In this document: piece by piece, positions 36,209-45,991 of the stretch | Numbering within the stretch: position 1 is the stretch's first letter | Layout: each line of letters starts with the position of its first letter | Source: Carbonatibacter sp965199245 | GTDB lineage: Bacteria; Pseudomonadota; Alphaproteobacteria; Kiloniellales; Kiloniellaceae | NCBI GenBank assembly: GCA_965199245.1 | Contig: CBDAQP010000002.1 | Coordinates: forward strand, 248,001 to 312,000 | Reading direction: 5' to 3' | Length of the DNA: 64,000 bases | Translations under genes and position numbers: made by a program | Notes under the pieces: model-generated | The model's database searches: none | The model's input: the letters and a program-made list of their open reading frames with translations, nothing else | Told to the model about the DNA's origin: nothing

Positions 36209-39200
36209 ATGTGTCGTTTTTCTTCCAGATCGTCTTTGTTGGCTGGTGTGTTTGCTGTTGTTCTGGCGGCAAGCCTTGGCTCTGGTGCCTTTGCCCAGGC
36301 AGTGGATTACACGTATGATTCATCAGGAAATATTGATGCCTGGGCCGATGGTACAGAGAGAACTGGCAACTCCGGCAACGATATTGCGAACGCGAGAGCG
36401 GGTGATAACCTCACACTGTCTGCTGGTCGCGTTTTGATGACTCCTTCCTCTCGCTCTGGTGCTTCTATTGGAATTTTGCGCAGTGGAGCGGGCAGTGCAG
36501 GGCGGTTTCTTTTGGCCGATGGCCGGAGTTCTGCAGGCACTTTAACGGGCCGTATCGGAAAAATTCAAAAGCAAGGCAGTCAGGCGGTTGATCTATCTGT
36601 TCAGAATTTTGGAAGATCTGGAAGCGTAGTGGAAGTTATCGTTGCAGGAGATGCTGTTGTCGATGATCTGTCCATTGACATGGGTAGAGCCGATGTGAGT
36701 GGTGGTTCAAAAGGCAAGGCTACTTTTGGCGGTGATTTAACGATTGAAGGCGGTGTCAATCTGAACGACCAGGGTACAGCCGGAAATAGTCGCGCTTATC
36801 TTGTTTTTAATGGCTCTGCCGATCAGAGGATTTTGGGCAGTGGCCCGGCGAAGATCACCGCCGCCGCAGATGGCGAGGGGACGATTCAGGTTTTGAACGG
36901 TGTGAATAACGCCGCACCGCGTAAGGCGACCTTTGACATAGAGATTGGGGCGAACGACAGACGCCTCAGGCAGTTGACGGTGGGCGACTCGTCGAAGGGC
37001 GGTCATGCGATTTTCAACAGGGGCGTTCACGTTGATCATATTCATGTGATTGCGGGGAATCACAGGAATGAGCGGACGATTGTCGAGTTTCGGGGTGACG
37101 TGTCCGGTGAGACCATCGCGCTGAAGGATGGATATCATCGCAACTTTTCGGGGTCGCGGGGGGTAGATGCTGATGCCCGGGCCATATTCAACGCATCAGC
37201 TGGTGATATGACAGTTGATAATAAAATTGTTGGTAGTGGCTTTATTTCTACTGGTAGGCCCTCCTACGGAGGTGAACTCACCATTATCGGGGGCCGTTCG
37301 GGTAGTCGGCAACATAAAGTCATCTTTAATAAGGAAGTTGGCGGCAGTAGGGGTCATAACTGGCTAGAAGAAGTTAATGTCGGGAGGCGTGGATTTGCGG
37401 GTTCTGCTGTTTTTAAAGGGGATGTCAGTCCTGTCAGAATATCAGTGTATGACGACAGCTCTGCTATTTTTGAAGGCGATGCCAATTTCGTCTCCGCATA
37501 TGTGTATGGCGACGGTTCTGCTGTTTTTAAAGGGGATGTCAATGGTAGAATCTCAATAGAGGGTGGCGGGGCAGGCAAGGTAGCACAGGCAACGCTTGAG
37601 AAAAACATTACAGGAAACACAGCAGGAGGCTCTGTGTTTTTTGGTGCCAGGTCATCCCTGATCATTGGCGGTGCGGGCCGTCTTGCGACGGTGAATGACA
37701 CGGGGCAAACGATCTGGGGTGGTTTTGTAGGAGATCTTAGCCGAGTTCATGCTGGAACACTGATTGTTGATAACCGGGGTGATGCGGGCAGAGGCCGTAC
37801 CAGTAACAACAAAGTCACCTTTAGTCATTCAGTCGGCCTCTATGGGACAGCCCTCGAGCAGATCACGCTGAAAGACGGCCGGACGACCTTTAACGGTGAT
37901 GTTCGTGCCAGGTCGATCACGATCAACACAGGCGACGCGACAGTTTTCAAGCGCGATGTCACGGCAGGAACAGGAGCGAACGAAGGGATCAAACTGGGCG
38001 CGACCAGCGGTTCTGTCACCTTTAACGGCACGGCCGGACAAACGATCACGGGTAATATCACAAGCGCATCGGGTGGCGATTATGGCACCATCATCATTGC
38101 CAACACCCATGCGGACGGTGTGACCTTCACGGGGAGCCTGGGGGCGAGTGGTCATAATAATGGCCTCTCCCGCGTGACGCTGAACACCAATGCCAAGGCG
38201 GCCTTTGCGGGTAATGTTTACCTCGGGAACGGCCTGACATTCGCCAACGGGTCACAGGCCACGTTCAACGGAACAACCTCCCAAACGGTGGCGGGCGATC
38301 TGACGAGCGCAGCGGGGGGTAACTATGGCACAATGACCATTGCCAACGATGTGAGCTTCATGGGGAGCCTGGGCACGAATAGTGCGAAGTTGGCCAACCT
38401 GACCCTGAGAGGCAACGCGACTGCGGCGAATGCGTCCAGGGCGGCTTTTGCGGGCAATGTTTATCTCAATGGCAATCTGACCCTGGGCGAGAACACCCGG
38501 GTCACGCTGAACGGGTCAGGCGATCAAGAGATTTCAGCGACGATCACCAATGGGGGCACTGCTGGACGCGGTGATATTGTTGTGAACAACAGCGGCGGGA
38601 CAGTGACCTTTGCCAACGCGGTGGGGGGCAGTGGCGGCGCATTGAAGCAGATCAAACTGGACGATGGTCAGACTGTTTTTGAGGGTGCTGTTTATGCCGG
38701 AACGATCACGGTCAATTCTGCGGACGGGACGACCTTTAACGGTGCCGTCTCTGCGACGACCTTCAAATTCGGGGCCAGTGCCACTGCAAACAGCCGTGTG
38801 ACCTTTGGTGGGTCAACCGCACAGACCATCACCCCTGCGATCACCACCGATTCCGCAAACAGCGGTGCGATCACCATTGCCAACAGAGCCGGTGTGACCT
38901 TTGAGGATGATCTGGGCACGGATGCTGCCAAACTGGCCCGTCTGACCCTAGACATCGGCACCAAAGCGACACTTGAACAGTCCGGTTACCTTGCCGGTGA
39001 TGTCACACTCCGCAACAATGCGACCCTGATTGTCGGTGATGCCAGCGGGGTCACTGGTGGACGCGGGACAACTGCGGCGGACGCGCAAACGATCACGGGC
39101 GACATTGTTGCGGGCGATGACGGACAGGGCAATCTGGAGATCAGGAACCGCTCGGGCCATGCCACGGGTCGCAAGGTCTCCTTTACGGGATCGATCGGTG

Positions 39201-41017
39201 CCGACGGTCGCGCCCTGAACAGGATCACGGTTGCCGAGGGGGAAACGACCTTTGGCGGCGATGTTTATGCCGGCAACCTGACGATCACCGCGCGCGATGC
39301 GACAACCTTCAGGGGTCATGTCAAAGCGGACAGAGAGTTCGAGCTTGACGACGGAAGTTCTGTCACCTTTGGCGGGACGGCCGGACAACGGATTACGGGC
39401 GATATCACAGGCGCGGCAGATGGCAATGGCGCGATTATTATTGCCAACACCCACGCGGCTGGCGTGACCTTCGGGGGTCAGCTGGGGACGGCTGCTGCCC
39501 AACTCGACAGCCTGACTGTGAATGAAGGTGCCAAAGTCACCTTTAACCAGCCTGTTTACCTGTCGGGAACCCTGACGCTCAAGACAGGAACGACGATTGC
39601 GCTGGGGGATGGCCTGACGACGCGCAGTGATGCAACGCGGGCCTTTGTGACGGTCGGGGACTATGCCTTTGAGGGAGACTTTACGGATGAGAACAGGGTC
39701 AGATTGATTTTGCCGCTGTCCTTTACCAGCGGAACGCAGAAGGTGTTCAGTGCACATGACACCCTGGACAAGGAGAAGTTCAGCTTTGCGGGCAATAACC
39801 TTGTCAGATACAACTATGAGTTTAGTGATGACGGCACTGCTGTCACTGTGACGGCGAAGGTCAAGTCGGTGGGCGAGGTGTCGTCAAAGCTGGGCGTGCC
39901 GCCCTCCGAGGCCCGTATGCTCCGGACGACGGCCGATTTTGCGAAGGATTTACCCGCGCATGTGAAGAAGATTTTCGAGGAGGCGGTGCAGCCGGGGAAC
40001 GAGGCGCAGGGCAGGCGTCTTGCGGCCCAGCTCAAGCCGCAGATGACTGCGCTGGGCGGGGCGAGGAGGGCGGTGCTCTCGACGGGGACACAGGTTACGG
40101 GTATGATTTCCGAGCATCTTGCCCTGCAGCGCGGGGAGGGTCGCCGGAGCGGATTGGCCCAAAGCGGATTTGCGACCGGAGGCGATGGACTGGACAAGTC
40201 ACTCTGGTTCAAGCCGTTTGGCCGTCGGGGCAAACAGGCGAAGGACAGGACACAGACGATTGACGGTTATCGGACTTCTGCACGAGGCCTTGCGATGGGT
40301 GTGGATGCGCCTGTAGGGGAACGGGGTCGTGTGGGGACGGCTCTGGCCTATAGCACCAGCCGGATTACGGGTGAGGGGGTTGCACAGGATAAAACCGGTG
40401 TCAGGGGCTGGCAGGTTTTGGTTTACGGGGATTACAGCACGGCGCACTATTATGTGGAAGGTCAGGTGGGCGTCGGGCGCAATGATGTGAGCACGACCTC
40501 GCGTGTGGCGGTCTTGACGCGCAAGTCGGCCTATGACACCACCAGCCTGACGGCCTCTGTGGGGGGTGGTGTGCCAATTAACCTTGATGCGGGTACGACG
40601 CTGACCCCGACGGCGGGTCTGTCGTGGACGCGGGTGGGGTCGGCGCGTTACACCACGACGGGGGCCTTGAGCCTGAACCAGAAGATCACAGTGGGGTCGA
40701 TTGATGCGGTTGTGGGGACACTGGGCACCCGCCTACAAAAAGACATCACCCGGGGGAACGGCACGCTGGTTCCCGTGGCGCGTGTGGGGCTGTCCTATGA
40801 CTTTGCGGGGGAGCAAACGACGGCACGCGGCCGGTTCACCGGCGGTGGCAACCGCTTTACGGTCAAGGGGGCGAAGGTCAAAAAGCCGTCAGGCACCGCA
40901 GGGGTGGGTCTGACCTATAATGCCCCGCGCTGGTCAATCGGGGCGGACTATGACCTGAGTGCCCGCCCCGGCTACACGGGCCACAGTGCCCGCCTGAATG
41001 CCAGGGTCAAGTTCTGA
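36209..41017 (+). CDS. Large autotransporter (type Va) with repeat passenger
   Basis: 1602 residues. A signal peptide (~1-30, ending GAFAQ) is followed by a Gly/Thr/Asn-rich beta-helical passenger up to ~1230. Its repeat unit centres on AGQTITGNIT-like motifs (near residues 608, 689, 869, 959 and 1057), each followed by an FxGxLG-type segment. A linker leads to a C-terminal beta-barrel autotransporter domain (~1330-1602) ending in RVKF, the aromatic last residue expected for outer-membrane insertion. No subtilisin-like catalytic triad was seen. Likely an adhesin; the ligand is unknown. ATG 36209 is chosen over GTG 36206. A terminator follows. Confidence 0.9.
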   Translation: MCRFSSRSSLLAGVFAVVLAASLGSGAFAQAVDYTYDSSGNIDAWADGTERTGNSGNDIANARAGDNLTLSAGRVLMTPSSRSGASIGILRSGAGSAGRFLLADGRSSAGTLTGRIGKIQKQGSQAVDLSVQNFGRSGSVVEVIVAGDAVVDDLSIDMGRADVSGGSKGKATFGGDLTIEGGVNLNDQGTAGNSRAYLVFNGSADQRILGSGPAKITAAADGEGTIQVLNGVNNAAPRKATFDIEIGANDRRLRQLTVGDSSKGGHAIFNRGVHVDHIHVIAGNHRNERTIVEFRGDVSGETIALKDGYHRNFSGSRGVDADARAIFNASAGDMTVDNKIVGSGFISTGRPSYGGELTIIGGRSGSRQHKVIFNKEVGGSRGHNWLEEVNVGRRGFAGSAVFKGDVSPVRISVYDDSSAIFEGDANFVSAYVYGDGSAVFKGDVNGRISIEGGGAGKVAQATLEKNITGNTAGGSVFFGARSSLIIGGAGRLATVNDTGQTIWGGFVGDLSRVHAGTLIVDNRGDAGRGRTSNNKVTFSHSVGLYGTALEQITLKDGRTTFNGDVRARSITINTGDATVFKRDVTAGTGANEGIKLGATSGSVTFNGTAGQTITGNITSASGGDYGTIIIANTHADGVTFTGSLGASGHNNGLSRVTLNTNAKAAFAGNVYLGNGLTFANGSQATFNGTTSQTVAGDLTSAAGGNYGTMTIANDVSFMGSLGTNSAKLANLTLRGNATAANASRAAFAGNVYLNGNLTLGENTRVTLNGSGDQEISATITNGGTAGRGDIVVNNSGGTVTFANAVGGSGGALKQIKLDDGQTVFEGAVYAGTITVNSADGTTFNGAVSATTFKFGASATANSRVTFGGSTAQTITPAITTDSANSGAITIANRAGVTFEDDLGTDAAKLARLTLDIGTKATLEQSGYLAGDVTLRNNATLIVGDASGVTGGRGTTAADAQTITGDIVAGDDGQGNLEIRNRSGHATGRKVSFTGSIGADGRALNRITVAEGETTFGGDVYAGNLTITARDATTFRGHVKADREFELDDGSSVTFGGTAGQRITGDITGAADGNGAIIIANTHAAGVTFGGQLGTAAAQLDSLTVNEGAKVTFNQPVYLSGTLTLKTGTTIALGDGLTTRSDATRAFVTVGDYAFEGDFTDENRVRLILPLSFTSGTQKVFSAHDTLDKEKFSFAGNNLVRYNYEFSDDGTAVTVTAKVKSVGEVSSKLGVPPSEARMLRTTADFAKDLPAHVKKIFEEAVQPGNEAQGRRLAAQLKPQMTALGGARRAVLSTGTQVTGMISEHLALQRGEGRRSGLAQSGFATGGDGLDKSLWFKPFGRRGKQAKDRTQTIDGYRTSARGLAMGVDAPVGERGRVGTALAYSTSRITGEGVAQDKTGVRGWQVLVYGDYSTAHYYVEGQVGVGRNDVSTTSRVAVLTRKSAYDTTSLTASVGGGVPINLDAGTTLTPTAGLSWTRVGSARYTTTGALSLNQKITVGSIDAVVGTLGTRLQKDITRGNGTLVPVARVGLSYDFAGEQTTARGRFTGGGNRFTVKGAKVKKPSGTAGVGLTYNAPRWSIGADYDLSARPGYTGHSARLNARVKF

Positions 41018-41046
41018 CCCACCCTGTGAACCTGACCCAGCGGCGG

Positions 41047-41080
41047 CCCCGAAAGGCAACAGCCTTTCGGGGTTCTGTTT
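41047..41080 (+). terminator. Terminator after the autotransporter
   Basis: An 11-bp perfect stem CCCCGAAAGGC / GCCTTTCGGGG with an AACA loop, followed by TTCTGTTT. Confidence 0.85.
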
Positions 41081-41236
41081 GTCCGGCGGGGTGCTGGCTT
41101 GCCGAAAATTGGAAAAAATGCCTCTATTCCGTGACCGCCTGATTATCTCTATTGGTTATGGTGTCCGAAATTCGGATTGTCTTTTTTGCGCGGCCCATTA
41201 TAGTCAACGACAAAGAATTTTGTCAGGTGATATGTG

Positions 41237-41968
41237 ATGGAAGAATATCCCGGGCCATCCTGTGCAGGTCATGGCGTTTCTTTTGGCCCGTGTTGCCGCT
41301 GTGATATTGGCGAGATGACGCTATGCGGTGCCTTGGATCATGATGATTTGCGGCGTCTTTCCCGGCTTTCGTCCGGGTTATCCGCGCACAAGGGCCAGGT
41401 CGTTATTGACGAGGGCGCGCGCGCAGACTGGCTTTTCAACGTGACCTCCGGGGCATTGAAAATTTATAAGATGCTCCCGGACGGGCGACGACAGATCACC
41501 GGGTTTCTCTTTGCGGGTGATTTTTTCGGGGTGGCTATGAATGATTGTTACCCTTATTCGGCTGAAGTGATCGAATCTGTGACGCTGTGCCGTTTTTCGC
41601 GTTCAAAACTGGAAAAGCTGATGCGTGAGACCCCTGATCTGGAATACAGATTATTGACGATGGTCTCCAATGAACTGGTTCTGGCGCAGGAACAGATGCT
41701 TGTTCTGGGGTGTAAGACAGCGCGGGAAAAAATGGCATCTTTCCTGCAAAATCTTTATCACCGCACTCTTCGCCGTCAACCGCAGGCCACGACCCTTTCC
41801 CTGCCGATGAGCAGAAATGACATTGCGGATTATCTGGGCCTGACCACAGAAACTGTCAGCCGCACCTTGACGACCCTGAGGAAAGAGAGGGTGATCTCTG
41901 TCTCCTCTCCGTCCTGTATCGAGATGACCCGTCCCGGGGAAATCGAGCGTTTGGCCAGTGGTTTTTAG
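41237..41968 (+). CDS. CRP/FNR-family regulator with FNR-type cysteines
   Basis: 243 residues. Cysteines at 19, 20, 22 and 30 near the N-terminus and Cys104 in NDCYPYSAE fit a [4Fe-4S] oxygen-sensing cluster as in FNR/FnrL. A cyclic-nucleotide-like beta-barrel (~45-150) and a dimer helix follow. The HTH is SRNDIADYLGLTTETVSRTL, and its ETVSR recognition helix matches the FNR type. ATG 41237 has AGGTGA six bases before it. Likely controls the anaerobic/microaerobic response; targets are not known. Confidence 0.9.
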   Translation: MEEYPGPSCAGHGVSFGPCCRCDIGEMTLCGALDHDDLRRLSRLSSGLSAHKGQVVIDEGARADWLFNVTSGALKIYKMLPDGRRQITGFLFAGDFFGVAMNDCYPYSAEVIESVTLCRFSRSKLEKLMRETPDLEYRLLTMVSNELVLAQEQMLVLGCKTAREKMASFLQNLYHRTLRRQPQATTLSLPMSRNDIADYLGLTTETVSRTLTTLRKERVISVSSPSCIEMTRPGEIERLASGF

Positions 41969-42009
41969 TAACCGGTTTGTTTTTAGCAGCTGGTTTTTAG
42001 CAACGGCGT

Positions 42010-42726
42010 TTAGCGGGTACGATTTTTGGTAACAGCACAGTATTGGTACTTCGCCTTGAGGGCTTTACACTGTTGCTGTGCGCGGGCCTTGCTTGAAAAA
42101 AAGCCGGCGACGACCCTGTGAAATGTGCTTTTATCGGGGAGTGTGATTTGTGGATAGTCGGGGTTGAGGCCTTTCAACTCGCTCGCAAAGGTTTTTTTGA
42201 GGCTGACCCACCCCTTTTCAGCGCGGGCCTTTTTTTTGTAGGAGGCCAGGTGCAAACCATAGCCCGCTTTTTCTGTCGGGGTGGCCTTTTGGGGGGCGGG
42301 TGTTTGCGACAATCTGGAGGGGATCTTTTTTTCTTCGGGTAAAAGGGAGAGGGCCGCTGTCCCACGGGCGTCCGGTTTTTCCGGTGTCGCCTTTTTGGTC
42401 GTTGTGATAGCTTTGACCCGGGTGGCGGGCCTACTGTGAGGCGCAGGGGGCAGAGGAATGCCCGCTGACTGTCGGCAGCAGGTCAGGCTGAGGATGTCAC
42501 CCTGATCTGTTGCCTCCATTTTCCCCGTTACCCCCGTTACCTCTGTGGTCGCTTTTGGGGCCTGTGGCAGCGGCGTTTTCTGTGCCTGTGCTTTTGTTGC
42601 TGCTGCATCGCTTCTGTTATAGAATCGTTTCCCCCAGCCTTTGGTGGCCTCGTAAAAGGGGGTACAGCCGTTGAGCAAAACCAGCACACACAAGCCAGCG
42701 GCAATTTTAAAATCGGGTTTGCGCAT
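42010..42726 (-). CDS. Lipoprotein with C-terminal SPOR domain
   Basis: 238 residues from ATG 42726 with AGGGA upstream. An N-terminal lipobox (LVLLNGC) marks a lipoprotein. A low-complexity Thr/Pro/Lys middle (~40-150) leads to the SPOR domain (~155-235: YGLHLASYKKKARAEKGW ... FHRVVAGFFSSKARAQQQC). SPOR domains bind denuded septal peptidoglycan, so a cell-wall or division role is likely. It lies downstream of the tupA-like gene. Confidence 0.85.
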   Translation of the reverse strand: MRKPDFKIAAGLCVLVLLNGCTPFYEATKGWGKRFYNRSDAAATKAQAQKTPLPQAPKATTEVTGVTGKMEATDQGDILSLTCCRQSAGIPLPPAPHSRPATRVKAITTTKKATPEKPDARGTAALSLLPEEKKIPSRLSQTPAPQKATPTEKAGYGLHLASYKKKARAEKGWVSLKKTFASELKGLNPDYPQITLPDKSTFHRVVAGFFSSKARAQQQCKALKAKYQYCAVTKNRTR

Positions 42727-42786
42727 CAAAATATCCCTGACAAGAGCAATTTTCCCCTGTTCTAACGCCCTTTTCTGAAGGAGTTC

Positions 42787-43644
42787 TTAATGACACGGGT
42801 GAAAAAGCTGGTCGCGGGGCGGAGGATTTGGAAAAAAAAGCTGTTGCCCATTGACTCGATAGGCCCCGATGATGCGTTGACCCTTTGCGGAGAGGAGCCA
42901 GTCGATAAAACGCTGTGCGGATTCTTGCCTGACGTGCGGGTGTCTTTGCGGATTGACTAAAATAACCCCGTAACGATTGATGAGGGCCGGGTCGCCTTCG
43001 TTGAGAATAGCATAACCGTCCTTGTTGGCGAATCTGATCCAGCTGGCCCGGTCGGTCAGGGTATAGGCCGCCATTCCAATAGCGGTGTTGAGTGTCGCCC
43101 CCATTCCTGATCCTGTTTCCCGATACCAGTCGCCACTGTTGTCCTGCGGGTTTGTTCCGGCCCTGGCCCACAGGAGACGTTCGCGCTGGTGCGTGCCGGA
43201 GTCATCACCGCGCGATGCGAACAGAGATTTTCTGGCGGCAATTTTGTTCAGGGCGTCTGTGACCCTGTCGGTGCGGGTAATCTCTGCGGGGTTTTCTATG
43301 GGGCCGACGATCACAAAATCATTGTGCATGAGATCAAAGCGTTCAACGCCGTAACCTTCGGCAACGAATGTTTGTTCTGCCCTGCGGGCATGAACCAGAA
43401 CGAGGTCGCCGTCCCCATTGCGCGCATTATTCAGGGCCTGTCCGGTTCCCACGGCGACGACATGAACCCTGATCCCGGTGTCGTTTTCAAAAGCGGGCAA
43501 TAAAACATCGTAAAGGCCGGAATTTTGTGTTGAGGTCGTGGATTGAACAATAATGGTTCTGTCCTGTTCCGCAGAGATGACGCCCGCCGGACTGATCAGG
43601 GCGAGACACAGAGCGACCAGAAGCTTTTTTCCGGTTTTGGGCAT
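42787..43644 (-). CDS. TupA-like tungstate/oxyanion-binding protein
   Basis: 285 residues from ATG 43644. Signal peptide (LLVALCLALISPAGVISA). The mature start has the TupA-type motif IIVQSTTSTQNSGLYDVLLP, then VVAVGTGQALNNARNGDGDL with VHARR, and later FASRGDDSGTHQRE. These mark the PBP2 tungstate-binding family. The permease and ATPase partners (tupB, tupC) are not in the neighbourhood. A sequence-only call cannot separate tungstate from related oxyanions. Confidence 0.85.
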   Translation of the reverse strand: MPKTGKKLLVALCLALISPAGVISAEQDRTIIVQSTTSTQNSGLYDVLLPAFENDTGIRVHVVAVGTGQALNNARNGDGDLVLVHARRAEQTFVAEGYGVERFDLMHNDFVIVGPIENPAEITRTDRVTDALNKIAARKSLFASRGDDSGTHQRERLLWARAGTNPQDNSGDWYRETGSGMGATLNTAIGMAAYTLTDRASWIRFANKDGYAILNEGDPALINRYGVILVNPQRHPHVRQESAQRFIDWLLSAKGQRIIGAYRVNGQQLFFPNPPPRDQLFHPCH

Positions 43645-43672
43645 TTTTTTTCTTTCTGTTGACTCCGGTTTT

Positions 43673-44731
43673 TTAGCAGGGGTTGCGTGCAATACGTTCG
43701 CGCAGACGGGCGAAGACATCGACGCCGATTTGATTATACATGTCCAAAAGATCGAACAGAACCCAGTTTTCACGGATGAGGCCCCGTTCACAACGCCAAA
43801 AATCGAGATTCCGCAAGGTAATGTCCTGACCCGATGGAGCGATTCCCAGCCAGCCATCGCCGCTTATGGTCATGCGCATATTGGGCCATCCTGTCACGGC
43901 AACATAATCTCCATCACCGAACAGGTACAGATCGAGGTCATCTGGCGTGGTGCGGTTCGGCATTGCCCGGAGACAAAGGAATTTGGTGTTTTCGGCGGAA
44001 ACCCGAAATTTGTCATGTTGTCCCGATGCCCGCCGGCCCATACCAATTCATTTTGGGATGCCAGTAGCGATCCAGTTGCATGGCGTCGTCGCCCCGGGAG
44101 GATTTTTTCAATCCCTCTAGCATCTTGAGGACAAGGTCGCTGCTGGCGGTGCTCCGTTTTTCATCATAGGGGCCGGGGACGAGGCCATCCTGGGTCGCGG
44201 GGCCAGGGACATTCCACTGTAATCCAAGGCCCGGAACCATGGGCCAGACTCCGGCCTGCATCATGAGTTCGGGAATATCCCAGATGGCCTGAATTTCGAC
44301 AACTTTGTTGTTGTCAAAGCGATAAAATTCATGAAACCGCAGATAAACCTGTTGATGGGGCGCGGGGATGTCCAGCCAGTCCGCGCTCATCACGCCCGTA
44401 TAATAGCCGGCACAGCCGACCCAGTTACGCGCCCCCTCCCGGTCGCGTCCCCCCTCCCGGTCATTTCCCCCTTTGCGTCATTCTGTGTTGTTCCCGCCAT
44501 GACAATGGTATCGCGGCGTTCCAGGTCGGGAATCGCGTGAAAAAGCGGCGTGAAAATTTTTTCCTGGAGGTCGGCGGCCTGACTTTCAAGGGGAAAGCCC
44601 CACTGAATCAGGCAGTGTTCCGCGATCAGGTCGCCCAAAACGCGGGACAGGGCCTGTTGGTCGCCGTCGTACAGCGCGGCGCGGAGTGGGACAAGGCGGG
44701 CTTTGTGGGTGCTGTGTCGATCCTGTGTCAT
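43673..44731 (-). pseudogene. Frameshifted SnoaL/NTF2-like protein gene
   Basis: Three consecutive frames together resemble the intact 333-residue neighbour at 44746-45747. The N-terminal part starts at ATG 44731 (MTQDRHSTHKARL). The middle part is in another frame (from ~44410, NWVGCAGYYTGVMSADW through YRFDNNKVVEIQAIWDI). The C-terminal part is in a third frame (from ~44040 to the stop at 43673, ending NWVLFDLLDMYNQIGVDVF). The first shift falls in a repeated GGGAGGGGG-rich tract near 44430-44470, consistent with slippage. Sequencing error cannot be excluded. Confidence 0.75.
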
Positions 44732-44745
44732 CTCTCCGGCCCGTT

Positions 44746-45747
44746 TTATCTGCGTGGAACCTCTGTCATGCGGTTGAGAATATCGACGCCCTGTTGTGCC
44801 CAAAAATGGAGCAGGTCGATAAAGACCCAGTTTTCAGCCAGCCTGTTTCCCGCGCGTCGATAGATGTCAATAACCCGAAAATCTCCCGCTGTCTGCGTGG
44901 CGGGCATGCCCATGAATCCGCCTGTGGGGCGGGCAGAAAAATTGGGCCAGCCGAAAAAGCCGCCGTAGTGTCCTTCGGCAAGGCGGGCGATATGGCGGGT
45001 CGGGGATCGATCTGCAAAGGATTGGCGAAAAGGTTCCGCGTGTTGTTTGATATAGCGCGCAATGGTATAGCTGGCCCCGATTCCCGTTGGCCCCCACCAG
45101 ATCATTTTTTCATCCCAGGTGCGGCGTAGCTCTGCGTCGAGCGGCAGATCACCCTCCCATTGCCCAATGTCCGCGATCATGGCGTTGATGAGTGCAAGCG
45201 TCGTGTCCCCCTGGGCCTTTGGCGCATCTGTGAAAAGCAGGCCGTCGTGTGTGCAGGGGCCGGGTTGAATCAATTCCGTGCCTGTTTGTGGTGGAAAAGG
45301 CACCAGTCCGGCCTGCTGCATCAGGTGGGGGAGGTCGAAATAAAAGGCCGTTTCAACAATTTTATCATCCGCAATCCGGTTAAATTCCGCATAACGGAGA
45401 AAAGCCATTTTTTCCGTCGGGGGAATCCCCAGCCACGCGCGATCAAATAGCCCCATGATATGGCCCATTGATACAACCCATGTGCTGGAAAAATCGTCGA
45501 TCTGGTTGCGTCCTGCGAAAAAAATATCGATGCGCCGCTGTTGATGGCGAAGGCTTTTCTTGAAAGGACTCCAGAACTGTTCTGCGAGTGTTTCGGCTGT
45601 GTTGATCGCGTCAAAGGGATGAAACCCCCGCCAGCTGTAGTGCGGCGCGACAAAGTCTCTGATTACGGCATAAATCGTTGTGTCGTCGGCGTTGTCTGCG
45701 GCATCATAAAAACGGCGGAGAAGATTTTTTTCGCGTTGAAAGTCCAT
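44746..45747 (-). CDS. SnoaL/NTF2-like protein with two repeated halves
   Basis: 333 residues. Two NTF2-like modules: residues ~1-155 (FLRYAEFNRIADDKIVETAF) and ~195-333 (MIWWGPTGIGASYTIARYI, then NWVFIDLLHFWAQQGVDIL). No catalytic assignment is possible, although the family includes small-ring cyclases and hydrolases. It starts 244 bp from the ABC ATPase gene, on the opposite strand, sharing a promoter region with a LacI-type operator. A related frameshifted copy follows it. Confidence 0.85.
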   Translation of the reverse strand: MDFQREKNLLRRFYDAADNADDTTIYAVIRDFVAPHYSWRGFHPFDAINTAETLAEQFWSPFKKSLRHQQRRIDIFFAGRNQIDDFSSTWVVSMGHIMGLFDRAWLGIPPTEKMAFLRYAEFNRIADDKIVETAFYFDLPHLMQQAGLVPFPPQTGTELIQPGPCTHDGLLFTDAPKAQGDTTLALINAMIADIGQWEGDLPLDAELRRTWDEKMIWWGPTGIGASYTIARYIKQHAEPFRQSFADRSPTRHIARLAEGHYGGFFGWPNFSARPTGGFMGMPATQTAGDFRVIDIYRRAGNRLAENWVFIDLLHFWAQQGVDILNRMTEVPRR

Positions 45748-45851
45748 TTGCTTTAACCACCCTCACGGCTCAGTTGTTTCGCCCTCATATTATTTTTCCA
45801 TTGCTTTGAAAAACAAAATATGGAAGATAACTGAAAATTCTGCTTGTTTTT

Positions 45852-45865
45852 TGCAAACGCTTGCA
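45852..45865. promoter_or_regulatory. LacI-type operator in the divergent promoter region
   Basis: TGCAAACGCTTGCA is a near-palindrome of the LacI-family consensus (TGCAANCGNTTGCA). It lies between the divergent SnoaL-like and ABC importer genes, just downstream of a TTGTTT box at 45844. No LacI-family regulator gene is present in the window. Confidence 0.6.
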
Positions 45866-45991
45866 GATAGTTTATATCGCATCCCGTTTGTCTAAAGACC
45901 GTTTGCGTGTCAGACTGATAAATTGAAAAATAACAGACACGAAAAAACAGACTGTCTTGACCGGGGAGTACAGGGATGAGGACCGGGGATC

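Noticed and set aside
36018..36323. Minus-strand frame giving repeated RPIKG peptides
   Set aside because: It is a direct translation of the 15-bp tandem repeat and overlaps the autotransporter start.
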